Below are positions 17,594-25,863 of a stretch of DNA of 64,000 nt, one piece after another. The DNA comes from Pseudofrankia inefficax (GTDB taxonomy: Bacteria; Actinomycetota; Actinomycetes; Frankiales; Frankiaceae), in the NCBI RefSeq assembly GCF_000166135.1, contig NC_014666.1:7192001-7256000 (forward strand), in the 5' to 3' direction. Position numbers and translations under genes: made by a program. The notes below the pieces were generated by a model. It saw only the letters and a list, made by a program, of their open reading frames with translations, did not search any database and was not told where the DNA came from. The stretch's first letter is position 1; each line of letters opens with the position of its first letter.

Positions 17594-18137
17594 CCGCACC
17601 AGGTTAGGTACCCGCGGCCCGCCGCGCGCCACAAAAGTCCGAATTCGGGCGTGCCAGTGGCGCATGGCTCGGAAGGTTCTTGCGCGCCTGCTCGCCACGC
17701 GCCGGTCGGGGCGCCTGGACGCCCCGACCAATGCTGGATTGCGGCGGACGGGTATGACGGGTGTGGTCCTGGTCCAGGGTCGGGATCCCGGCTGAGTCTC
17801 GCGGGGTGGCCCGTCCGCGGTTGAGTCCCGCTGGGGCTATAACCAGCCCGAACCGGCCGAAAAGGTCATGACTGGGTGTCCTGCTCACGGGCCGGTGTCC
17901 AGCGGCCGAGGGCCGGGCGGGGCCTGGATCGAGTGGTCCCGTAGATGCGGCCAACCGAGCACACAGGTAGATCACGCCCGACACGGGCCGTGGGCATAGA
18001 AAGCCGGGCGGGATCGGGCAGGCTGGGACGTGCACGGTCCGACCGGGGCGTGGGCTGATGAACAGGTCACATCATTCGCCCAGCACCGAAGTGCCGCGAG
18101 CGCGAGGTGGCCGCCGCGAACCCGAGCAGGGGCACCC
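17594..18137. other. Gene-free interval
   Basis: About 540 bp between pncB (leftward) and the small two-TM gene (rightward). The first part should carry the pncB promoter and possibly an NrtR site, which I could not assign. Short open frames here are not convincing. Confidence 0.4.
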
Positions 18138-18356
18138 GTGGTGGCGTGCGATCGTGACTGTGTGCATGGCAACTATGCGGGGGTTTTTCTCGTCGTGGTC
18201 GGCGGGGCCCTGTTTGCCCTACTCGTCATGGGACGGAGGGCCGGCCGGAGCCTCGCGCGGGACGTCTGGGGCCGGATGAGGCTGCTGCGCTGGATCGGAG
18301 TGGCGATTGTGATCGTCGTCGCACTGACTCTCGCGGGCGTGATTCCGGGCAGGTAG
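18138..18356 (+). CDS. Small two-transmembrane protein
   Basis: The protein of about 72 residues has two clear hydrophobic segments: YAGVFLVVVGGALFALLVM, and WIGVAIVIVVALTLAGVI near the C-terminus. They are separated by a basic loop (GRRAGRSLARDVWGRMRLLR). The GTG start is chosen for its AGGGG site 5 nt upstream; nearby GTG and upstream ATG codons are alternatives. It precedes a large XRE regulator by 116 bp in the same direction. The build (TM, basic loop with Trp, TM) resembles the two small proteins at 37186 and 42442, also next to XRE-type regulators. The function is unknown. Confidence 0.6.
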   Translation: MVACDRDCVHGNYAGVFLVVVGGALFALLVMGRRAGRSLARDVWGRMRLLRWIGVAIVIVVALTLAGVIPGR

Positions 18357-18472
18357 ACCGGGCAGTCCACAAAGATCTGCACGATTTATGCCAGTGAGTC
18401 CGCAGATGCACCACTAGCTAGGCTCACGTCCCGTAACCAACGTCCTGCCGCTACGACCCGAGAGGATCCCGG

Positions 18473-19978
18473 GTGACCGGTCAGACCTGGCTGTGGACAC
18501 CGCCACCGCCGAGCCCTGTTCCTGTCGGTGTCGGGCAGCTCCTCCGTGCCTACCGGCAGGCGCACGGGCTCACGCAGCAGCAGCTCGCGGACCAGCTCGG
18601 GTTCGACCAGTCCTACGTGTCCAAGGTGGAGAGCGGCCGTCGGGCGATCCACGACATCTCCACGCTGCGCCACATCGCCCGCCACCTGGAGCTCGCGCCC
18701 GAGGACGTCGGCCTGGCCCCCGGCACGCTCGCCGAGCGGCGCCGCGAGCCCGGCCGGGACTCCCTGTCCGAGCAGGCCACGGCCAGCCAGCGGGGCTGGC
18801 GGGTCACCCGGGACACCCTCAACCGCAACCGGATCCGGTTGGCCAAGGCCGCGGCCGGGCTCTACCCGGAGGCCTACCGCCTCTGCCCCGGCCTGCTGAC
18901 CAGGCCCGGCTGGATCTGGCCGCAGCCGCTGGACATCAGCGAGGTCGGCCTGCGCTGGGCCGACGAGGTCCCCGAGCCGGCCATCACCGGCGGTGAGCCC
19001 GAGACCGACGGCGCGCGCCCGCTGATCGCCGACGGTGGCCCGTACGTGCGCTACCAGCGCTACACCCGCGCGATGCGCGACCTGGACCGCCCGACGCTGT
19101 TCGAGAACCGGCTGAGCTTCCGCCTGGTCGACATCGCCCGCGACGACGCGAGCCCCGCGCTGACCGGCCAGCCGGCCGACGGCGGCCGGCCGCTGCTGTC
19201 CTTCGGCCACACCACCTACTTCGACGCCGTCGACGTCTGCGAGACGGTCGCGCACGAGACGGCCGCCGCGATGATGTCCAGCGGGCTGTCCTGGCCGGCG
19301 CTGCCGTTCCGCCGCCGGATCGGTGACCCGTTCGACCTGGCCGCCCGGCCGGTGCTGCCGTCGATCAACACGCTGACCATCCGGGTCGACCGCGGCGCGG
19401 CGAGCTTCCTGCTGCATCGGCGCAGCGCCGGCTCGGTCGCGACCGCCGGCGGGGTCTACCACGTCATACCGGCCGGGGTGTTCCAGCCGTCCGGCATCAC
19501 CCCGGTCCACCATCGGGCCGACTTCGACCTGTGGCGCAACATCATGCGCGAGCTCTCCGAGGAGCTGCTCGGCAACACCGAACACGACGGGAACTCCTCG
19601 ACCCCGATCGACTACGCGGCCGACGAGCCGTTCCGGGCGTTCGACGAGGCCCGCAGGGACGGCCGCATCCGGGTCTCCTGCTTCGGCGTGGGCATCGACG
19701 CGTTGACGCTGTTCAGCGAGATCCTGACGGTCGTGGTCATCGAGGCCGACACCTTCGACGGCATGTTCGCCGAGATGGTGCACAGCAACGCGGAGGGCTC
19801 CGTCGTCTCGGCCGGGCCCAACCGCGCGGTCGCCGAGGGCATCCCGTTCACCTACGCCACCCTGCGAAGGCTGATCGACGGCGAGCCGCTCGCGCCGGCG
19901 GCCGCCGCCTGCCTGGAGCTCGCCTGGCGGCACCGGGAACTACTACTGCCTGGGCTGCGGCTGCGAGCGGCGTCCTAG
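18473..19978 (+). CDS. XRE-family regulator with large uncharacterised C-terminal domain
   Basis: The 501-residue protein starts at GTG. Residues about 17-80 form a Cro/C1-type helix-turn-helix (LLRAYRQAHGLTQQQLADQLGFDQSYVSKVESGRR). The remaining 420 residues form a cytoplasmic-looking domain that I do not recognise, with motifs RLVDIARDD, HTTYFDAVDVCETVAHETA, YHVIPAGVFQPS and ANRAVAEGIPF-like segments. Large C-terminal domains on XRE regulators usually sense a ligand or partner. The NAD-dependent epimerase starts 22 bp downstream, so the two are likely co-transcribed. The DNA-binding part is firm; the ligand is unknown. Confidence 0.8.
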   Translation: MTGQTWLWTPPPPSPVPVGVGQLLRAYRQAHGLTQQQLADQLGFDQSYVSKVESGRRAIHDISTLRHIARHLELAPEDVGLAPGTLAERRREPGRDSLSEQATASQRGWRVTRDTLNRNRIRLAKAAAGLYPEAYRLCPGLLTRPGWIWPQPLDISEVGLRWADEVPEPAITGGEPETDGARPLIADGGPYVRYQRYTRAMRDLDRPTLFENRLSFRLVDIARDDASPALTGQPADGGRPLLSFGHTTYFDAVDVCETVAHETAAAMMSSGLSWPALPFRRRIGDPFDLAARPVLPSINTLTIRVDRGAASFLLHRRSAGSVATAGGVYHVIPAGVFQPSGITPVHHRADFDLWRNIMRELSEELLGNTEHDGNSSTPIDYAADEPFRAFDEARRDGRIRVSCFGVGIDALTLFSEILTVVVIEADTFDGMFAEMVHSNAEGSVVSAGPNRAVAEGIPFTYATLRRLIDGEPLAPAAAACLELAWRHRELLLPGLRLRAAS

Positions 19979-20000
19979 GTTGCCTCCCTACGGGGGCGGC

Positions 20001-21020
20001 ATGCGGGTCCTGGTCACGGGAGCCGGCGGCTTCATCGGGGCTGTCCTCACCGACCTGCTGGCGGCCCGGGGCGACCAGGTCACCGCGCTCGTGCACGGCC
20101 GCGAGGGCGGCACGCACCCGGACCACCCGCCGGCGACGGCCGCCGGGCGGCCACCAGCTCGCCGGCTCGCGCCAGGCGTCGAGGTCGTCGCCGCGGACCT
20201 GCTCGACCCACGTTCCCTGCTGGCCGCCCGGCTCGACCGGGGCTTCGACGCCGTCTGCCACCTGGCCGCGCTGACCCGGGTCCGCCAGTCGGGCGCCGAG
20301 CCGCTGCGGTACTTCGAGACCAACGTGACGGGCACCGTCAACCTGCTGGCGGCGCTCGACCGCGCGGTGGCCGCCGGCGGGCCGGCGCCCGCCGTGGTGT
20401 TCGGCTCGACCGGCACCGTCTACGGCGACCCGGGCGGGGGGCCCATCCCCGAGAGCCGGCGGCCCGAGCCGAGCCACCCGTACGGCGCCTCGAAGCTCGC
20501 CGCCGAGCTGGCCATCACGCACCAGGCCGCGACCGGCCGGATCGGCGCCATCGTCCTGCGGTCGTTCAACGTGGCCGGCGGCGCGGCGGGGCACATCGAC
20601 CGGGACGTGTCCCGGATCATCCCGGCCGCGCTGCGGGTCGCCGCCGGCGAGGCGGAGTCCTTCCGGATCAACGGCGACGGCGAGGCGCTGCGCGAGTACG
20701 TGCACGTCGCGGACGTCGCGGCGGCGTACGCGCTGGCCGTGGACGCGGCCCGTCCGGGCGATTTCCGGGTCTACAACGTCGGCGGCGCCGGCGTGACGGT
20801 CAACGAGGTGCTCGCCGCGGTCGAGCGGGTCACCCGCCGCCCGGTGCGCAGGGTGACCGGGCCGCCGGTGATCGAGCCGCGCACGCTCGTCGTCGACAGC
20901 AGCAAGCTCCGCAAGGAGCTCGGCTGGGAACCGCACCGCTCGACGATCGACCAGATCATCGCCGACGCCTGGGCCTGGTCACACGCGGCGGTCGCCGAGG
21001 GTCCTGCCGCATTGATGTGA
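20001..21020 (+). CDS. NAD-dependent sugar epimerase/dehydratase (GalE-like)
   Basis: The 339-residue extended short-chain dehydrogenase has the N-terminal NAD motif GAGGFIG, the catalytic Ser in GSTGTVYG, and YxxxK in YGASK. The C-terminal region VYNVGG…VNEVLAAVERVTRRPVRR is typical of UDP-sugar epimerases. It probably converts a nucleotide sugar such as UDP-glucose/UDP-galactose, but the substrate cannot be fixed. The ATG at the Rossmann motif is chosen, with a GGGGGCGGC site just upstream; a TTG 21 bp earlier is possible. It follows the XRE regulator in a likely operon. Confidence 0.88.
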   Translation: MRVLVTGAGGFIGAVLTDLLAARGDQVTALVHGREGGTHPDHPPATAAGRPPARRLAPGVEVVAADLLDPRSLLAARLDRGFDAVCHLAALTRVRQSGAEPLRYFETNVTGTVNLLAALDRAVAAGGPAPAVVFGSTGTVYGDPGGGPIPESRRPEPSHPYGASKLAAELAITHQAATGRIGAIVLRSFNVAGGAAGHIDRDVSRIIPAALRVAAGEAESFRINGDGEALREYVHVADVAAAYALAVDAARPGDFRVYNVGGAGVTVNEVLAAVERVTRRPVRRVTGPPVIEPRTLVVDSSKLRKELGWEPHRSTIDQIIADAWAWSHAAVAEGPAALM

Positions 21021-21300
21021 GGACAGTCACAATCGGGAGCGTTACCGCGTCCTGGACCGTCCCGATTGGCTTCGCTCAGTCACTCTGACGTCGCCGCAGC
21101 TGACGAGCGTCGTCACGCCGATACTTCTCGGCGACCCCAAGGGCACACATCACCAGCTCCGCACACTAATCTGGCGTCTAACGGCTGGCGATCTCCTCCA
21201 TGTACGCGCGTCTGGCGCGTCGTGGCGGGGGTCGCCTTGGCGGAAGTCAGCGGGGCGCGCCCGCCCGGCTTCCGGATGAACACGTTCCTGGGGGAACACA

Positions 21301-21897
21301 GTGGACGAACAGAGCGCTGGCGCGACCGGGTCGCGGTCCACCTCGCGGTTGGTGGTGGACGTCGTCCGGGCTCTTCGCGGCTGGGTGGTGATCGCCGCCG
21401 GCGGGGTGCTGCTGCTCAGCTGCTACCTGGGTGTCTCGGCGGAGAGCGACCCTGGCCTGCAGCTTCCCTACCTGGCGTCTGGTGGGTTGACCGGGCTTGC
21501 CCTGGTCCTCATCGGCTGCGCCCTGTTGATCGCCGACCGGATCGAGGCGACCCGCGGCGGCGGCGCCTCGGCCGCGCAGGCACGGCTGGCCGAGCAGGTC
21601 GACGACCTGCACGCGCTGGTGGTCGCCGCGGCGAACGCGACGCCAGGGGCACCCGCCGCGGCCGCTCCGGCCCCTGACATCCGAGCAACACCGGCTCAGG
21701 TCGCCGTCCCGGCGCCGGCGCCCGCACCGGCCGCGGCCGACGACGGCTCGGTCTACGCGGTGTCGGGCGGTCGCACGTTCCACCGGCCGGGCTGCGAGCT
21801 GCTCGCCGGCAAGTCGGCGCAGCGGGTCGAGCCGTCGCAGGTCTCCGCGCGTGGGCTGTCGCCCTGCTCGGTCTGCGCGCCTATCCTGGTCGCCTGA
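21301..21897 (+). CDS. Two-TM protein with C-terminal Cys/His metal-site-like motif
   Basis: The 198-residue protein starts at GTG behind GGGGGA. Two hydrophobic segments (GWVVIAAGGVLLLSCYLGV and LASGGLTGLALVLIGCALLIA) are followed by a short helix and an Ala/Pro linker. A compact C-terminal motif, FHRPGC…GLSPCSVC, spaces one His and three Cys as in small Zn-binding or Ada-like modules. It ends 4 bp before the LivHM start and so probably leads that operon. The function is unknown; a metal-dependent sensor or chaperone at the membrane is a guess from the motif. Confidence 0.7.
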   Translation: MDEQSAGATGSRSTSRLVVDVVRALRGWVVIAAGGVLLLSCYLGVSAESDPGLQLPYLASGGLTGLALVLIGCALLIADRIEATRGGGASAAQARLAEQVDDLHALVVAAANATPGAPAAAAPAPDIRATPAQVAVPAPAPAPAAADDGSVYAVSGGRTFHRPGCELLAGKSAQRVEPSQVSARGLSPCSVCAPILVA

Positions 21898-21901
21898 CCC
21901 G

Positions 21902-24157
21902 GTGGCCAGCATCGACCTTGCGATCGCCGGCCTCGCCATCGGAGCGATCGCGGCGCTCTCCGGCATCGGCCTGCTGGTCACCTACCGCACCAACGGCGTC
22001 CTGAACCTCGCGCAGGGCGGTATCGCGACCCTCATCGCCTATGTCTACCGCGAGATGGCGGTCGTCTGGGGCCTGCCGGTCTGGCTGTCGGCGGTGCTCG
22101 CGCTCGCCGTGCTGTCGCCAGGCATCGGAGTACTGCTCGAACGGCTCGTCTTCCGGCCGCTGGCCCGTCGGCGCGCCTCGGCGGCCGAGTCGCTGGTGGC
22201 CAGCCTCGGCGTCATGGTGCTCACGCTCGGCATGTGTGCCGGGATCTGGGGACTGGGTGCGCAGACCGACACCCCGGCGGTCTTCCCGAACAAGTCGGTG
22301 GGCATCGGCGGGCACCATGTCGGCGTCGACACGATCAGCACGCTGATCGTGATCCTGGTCGCGTGTGTCTCGCTCGGCCTGCTGCAGAGCCGCACCAAGT
22401 TCGGCCGCCAGATGCGCGCCGTCGTGGACGACCGCCAGCTGGCCGAGCTCTCGTCGGTTCCGGCCGACCGGGTCGCCGCCGCCGGCTGGGCGTTCGGCAC
22501 GACGCTGGCCGGCTTCACCGGCATCCTGCTCGCCCCTCGGGTCTCGCTGTCGCCCTACTCGCTCTCGCTGGTGGTGCTCGAGACCTTCGCCGTCGTCGTC
22601 GCCGCCCGGCTGGTCAGCCTGCCGGCGGCGGTGTTCGCGGGTCTCGCGATCGGCATCCTGCAGAGCGAGCTGACCCAGTTCACCGTGAACGGCAGCCTGG
22701 CCGACATCTACCGGACGCTCGGGTCGAACCTGTTCGTGGTCGTCCTGCTGGTGCTGCTGCTCGCCATTCCGAACCTGCGCGAACTTGGTGACGCCGGTTC
22801 CGCCGGCAGCTTCTCCAGCCGCGGCGGCCAGGAGGACACCGGCACGGTCGCGGAGCGCAGCAAGGACCTGGTCTGGCGCGTCGCCGGCTTCGTCATGCTG
22901 CTGGCGCCGATGCTGTTCGCGCCGTCGGACCTGCGGCACGCGTTCATGGTCCCGGCGCTGGCGCTCATCTTCCTGTCGATCGTCATCGTCACCGGGTACA
23001 GCGGTCAGGTCTCGCTCGGCGTCGCCGGCTACGCGGGCCTGGGGGCGCTCTTCTCGCTGAAGCTCGCGTCCGGCGGGATGGTCGGCATTCCGCACCTACC
23101 GGGGCTGCTCGCGATCCTGGTCGGCGCCATCCTGGTGGCCCCCATCGGGCTGGTCACCGGCTACCCGGCCATCCGGCGTCGCGGGCTCACCCTCGCGCTC
23201 GTCACGTTCGCCGTCGGCGCCGTGGTCAGCCGGTTCGTCTTCGAACAGCCGTCGCTGGCCGGCAACCTGACCGTGAACCCGCTGTACATCGGCGGTTGGG
23301 AGCTCGGGGACAAGTCCTTCTACGTCATCGAGCTGCTCGGGCTGGGCCTGGGCATGCTGGCCGTGCGCAACCTGCACCGCGGCCGGCTCGGGCGCGCCCT
23401 GCTCGCGGTCCGGGACAACACCGGTGGTGCCGCGGCGGTCGGCGTCGACGTCCGCAACCTGAAGCTGCTGGCCTTCACCATGTCCTCGGTGGTCGCGGGC
23501 CTGGGCGGCGCGCTGCTCGCGTACAGCGCGTCCTCGTTCTCGTCGGACACCTTCCAGCCGATCCAGAGCCTGCTGTGGTTCACGGCCGTGGTCGTGTTCG
23601 GCGCGGACAGCGCGGTCGGCGCGATCGTCGGCGCGGCCTTCATCGTCGCGATCGACGTGATGGCGCCGTCCGGCTCCTCGACGCTGGCCGTCGGCATCCT
23701 GGCGCTGGCGCTCGGCTGGCTGCCGGGTGGGCTCGCCTCCGCGGTGCGCGGGGTGATCCGGTACGTCGCTGAGCAGCTCGCCGACCAGTTCGTCGCGCCG
23801 GCCTCACCCATCCGGGGAATCTCGGCGCTGGCGCCCGCGGCTCTGCCTGCGGGCCCTGGAGCCGTCGCCCCGTCGAGCGTGGGAACGAAGCCCGCTGTCG
23901 CGTCGGCGCGGGCGTCCGGCTCGACGGCCGGTGTCGCCGCCGCCGACCGGGTCGCGGCCGACCGCGGTCTCGCGCTCACTCCGTTCGGCCGCACGCTGCT
24001 CGGCCTGGTCGGCGGGGGCGGAACCGCTCGCCCCACGCCGGCTCCCGCCCGCGCGAACGGGGCCGGCCCCGGCGCCGCCGGTGACATCGACCGGCACGCG
24101 ACGGTCGGCGCTGGCGACTTCGGCTCGCGCAACCACGTCGAAGGGGGCCACCGGTGA
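21902..24157 (+). CDS. Fused LivH–LivM branched-chain amino acid/amide ABC permease
   Basis: The 751-residue protein joins both permeases of a LivHM-type importer. Residues 1 to about 300 are LivH-like (NGVLNLAQGG near the N-terminus, eight or so TM helices). A linker with GGQEDTGTVAERSK leads to a LivM-like half (TGYSGQVSLGVAGYAGLGAL, VRDN). A disordered Ala/Pro/Gly tail of about 130 residues follows. Separate genes are usual, so the fusion and tail are distinctive. The GTG start right after the previous stop was preferred over a longer frame. LivG overlaps the stop by 4 bp. Substrates in this class include Leu/Ile/Val, urea and amides; which one applies here is not visible. Confidence 0.92.
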   Translation: MASIDLAIAGLAIGAIAALSGIGLLVTYRTNGVLNLAQGGIATLIAYVYREMAVVWGLPVWLSAVLALAVLSPGIGVLLERLVFRPLARRRASAAESLVASLGVMVLTLGMCAGIWGLGAQTDTPAVFPNKSVGIGGHHVGVDTISTLIVILVACVSLGLLQSRTKFGRQMRAVVDDRQLAELSSVPADRVAAAGWAFGTTLAGFTGILLAPRVSLSPYSLSLVVLETFAVVVAARLVSLPAAVFAGLAIGILQSELTQFTVNGSLADIYRTLGSNLFVVVLLVLLLAIPNLRELGDAGSAGSFSSRGGQEDTGTVAERSKDLVWRVAGFVMLLAPMLFAPSDLRHAFMVPALALIFLSIVIVTGYSGQVSLGVAGYAGLGALFSLKLASGGMVGIPHLPGLLAILVGAILVAPIGLVTGYPAIRRRGLTLALVTFAVGAVVSRFVFEQPSLAGNLTVNPLYIGGWELGDKSFYVIELLGLGLGMLAVRNLHRGRLGRALLAVRDNTGGAAAVGVDVRNLKLLAFTMSSVVAGLGGALLAYSASSFSSDTFQPIQSLLWFTAVVVFGADSAVGAIVGAAFIVAIDVMAPSGSSTLAVGILALALGWLPGGLASAVRGVIRYVAEQLADQFVAPASPIRGISALAPAALPAGPGAVAPSSVGTKPAVASARASGSTAGVAAADRVAADRGLALTPFGRTLLGLVGGGGTARPTPAPARANGAGPGAAGDIDRHATVGAGDFGSRNHVEGGHR

Positions 24158-24918
24158 GCCGCGCCGAACTGCGGGCGATCGGTCTGGTCCGCCGCTACGG
24201 CGGGCTCACCGCCGTCGACCACGTGGACATGTCCGCGCCGCCCGGGATGATCACCGGGTTGATCGGGCCGAACGGTGCCGGCAAGTCGACGCTGTTCAGC
24301 CTGCTCACCGGCGTCGAGCAGCCCGACGAGGGCCGCGTCATGCTCGGCGACCGGGACATCACGAAGCTGCGGCCGGACAAGCGCTCCCGGCTGGGGCTGG
24401 TGCAGACCTTCCAGGTGCCGTCGCTGTTCACCAGCATGACCGTGCGGGAGAACCTGCTCGTCGGCGTGGAGAACAGGCGGCGGGACTACGCCGGTGGCCT
24501 GTTCGGCCTCGGCATCCGGCGCAACCCCAAGTACGAGCAGGTCGTCGACGACATGCTCGCCTCGCTCGGCCTGACCGACCTCGGCCCCGCCGTCGCCGGT
24601 TCGCTGTCGACCGGGGCGCTGCGGCTGGCCGAGTGCGCCCGGGCGCTGTGCACCCACCCGGACGTGCTGCTGCTCGACGAGCCGGCGAGCGGTCTCGACG
24701 GCGCGGAGACCGACCGGTTCTCCCAGCTGCTGCGCCGGATCGCGGACGCCGGCGTGGCGATCGTCCTGGTCGACCACGACGTCGATCTGGTGTTCACCGT
24801 GTGCGACCAGGTCTACGCGATGGTGGGTGGCAAGGTGGTCGCGCAGGGCGACCCGGCGACGGTCCGCTCCAACGCGACCGTCCAGTCCGTGTACCTCGCG
24901 CAGGGAGCGATGACATGA
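24154..24918 (+). CDS. livG: ABC transporter ATP-binding protein, LivG type
   Basis: The 254-residue ATPase has Walker A GPNGAGKST, a Q-loop at LVQTFQVPSLF, signature LSTGALRLAECARAL (less canonical than LSYG), Walker B VLLLDEPASGLD and H-loop VLVDHDVD. It overlaps the permease stop by 4 bp and LivF by 4 bp (ATGA), indicating coupled translation. It powers uptake by the LivHM permease together with LivF. Confidence 0.92.
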   Translation: MSRAELRAIGLVRRYGGLTAVDHVDMSAPPGMITGLIGPNGAGKSTLFSLLTGVEQPDEGRVMLGDRDITKLRPDKRSRLGLVQTFQVPSLFTSMTVRENLLVGVENRRRDYAGGLFGLGIRRNPKYEQVVDDMLASLGLTDLGPAVAGSLSTGALRLAECARALCTHPDVLLLDEPASGLDGAETDRFSQLLRRIADAGVAIVLVDHDVDLVFTVCDQVYAMVGGKVVAQGDPATVRSNATVQSVYLAQGAMT

Positions 24919-25703
24919 GTACTCCTCCCCCGCGGGCGCCGCTGGACAACGCCGACGCGATCGCGGCCGGCAGCTCGGCCGCCGCGCTGGCGGCCGCCGT
25001 CGGCGGCCGGGTGCCGCACGCGCCGGCGCCCGGCGGCATCGAGCTGCGGCTGACCGGCGCGCGGGCCGGCTACGGCGCCGTCGAGGTGCTGCACGGCCTC
25101 GACCTCGTCGTCCCGGCCGGCAAGGTGACCGCCCTGCTGGGCGTGAACGGAGCCGGCAAGAGCACCACGCTGCGGGTGCTGGCCGGGCTGGTGCCGCTGC
25201 GCAGCGGCACGCTGGCCTGGCGCGGGGATGTCATCACCAAGCTGTCCGCGCTCGACCGGGCCCGCCGTGGGCTGCTGCTGGTGCCGGACGAGCGGGCCGT
25301 GTTCGCGAGCCTGTCGGTGCGCGACAACCTGCTGGTCGTCGCCGAGGCGACCGGGAACCCGAACGGCATCACCCCCGCGCTGGACGCGTTCCCGAAGCTG
25401 CGCGACCGGCTGCCACAGCGGGCCGGCTCGATGTCCGGCGGTGAGCGCCGGATGCTCGCCCTCGCGCGGGCGCTGCTGGCCCGGCCTACCGTCCTGATGG
25501 TCGACGAGCTGTCCCTGGGCCTGTCGCCCAAGGTGGCCGCCGAGCTGTTCGAGTGGCTCGCCACGATCGCCGCGGCGGGCACGACGGTGATCCTGGCCGA
25601 CCAGTACACGGACGCGGCGCTCGCGATGGCCGACATCGCCTACGTCCTGCACCGCGGCGAACGCTCCTTCGTCGGCGACCCCGCCGAGCTCGCGAACGCC
25701 TAG
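24915..25703 (+). CDS. livF: ABC transporter ATP-binding protein, LivF type
   Basis: The 262-residue ATPase has an Ala-rich N-terminal extension of about 45 residues, then Walker A GVNGAGKST, signature MSGGERRMLALARAL and Walker B VLMVDELSLGLSP. The LSLGLSPK wording is characteristic of LivF. The H-loop position reads ADQYTDA, which is usual in this subfamily. It is the last gene of the operon and is followed by two strong hairpins. It overlaps livG by ATGA. Confidence 0.92.
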   Translation: MSTPPPRAPLDNADAIAAGSSAAALAAAVGGRVPHAPAPGGIELRLTGARAGYGAVEVLHGLDLVVPAGKVTALLGVNGAGKSTTLRVLAGLVPLRSGTLAWRGDVITKLSALDRARRGLLLVPDERAVFASLSVRDNLLVVAEATGNPNGITPALDAFPKLRDRLPQRAGSMSGGERRMLALARALLARPTVLMVDELSLGLSPKVAAELFEWLATIAAAGTTVILADQYTDAALAMADIAYVLHRGERSFVGDPAELANA

Positions 25704-25718
25704 GACAGCCCAGCTCGT

Positions 25719-25760
25719 CACGAAAGCCGGACCACCCGCGGGGGTGGCCCGGCTTTCGTG
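25719..25760 (+). terminator. Hairpin terminator after livF
   Basis: The stem pairs CACGAAAGCCGG…CCACCC with GGGTGG…CCGGCTTTCGTG, with only a small bulge and a GCGG loop. TTTC follows on the plus strand. It lies 15 bp after the livF stop. Confidence 0.85.
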
Positions 25761-25800
25761 TTTCTGCCTGGAGCCGGGCTGCCCAGTGCCCGTACACGAC

Positions 25801-25846
25801 TGAGGGGCGGTCTTCCGGGAGGGTTTTCCCGGAAGACCGCCCCTCA
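25801..25846. terminator. Perfect 20-bp hairpin between convergent livF and livK
   Basis: Twenty perfectly paired bases (arm TGAGGGGCGGTCTTCCGGGA) enclose a 6-nt loop. It lies 18 bp past the livK stop on the minus strand and about 100 bp past livF, so it should stop transcription from livK and act as a back-up for the opposite operon. Confidence 0.85.
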
Positions 25847-25863
25847 GGGCTGGCTGGCCGCGG

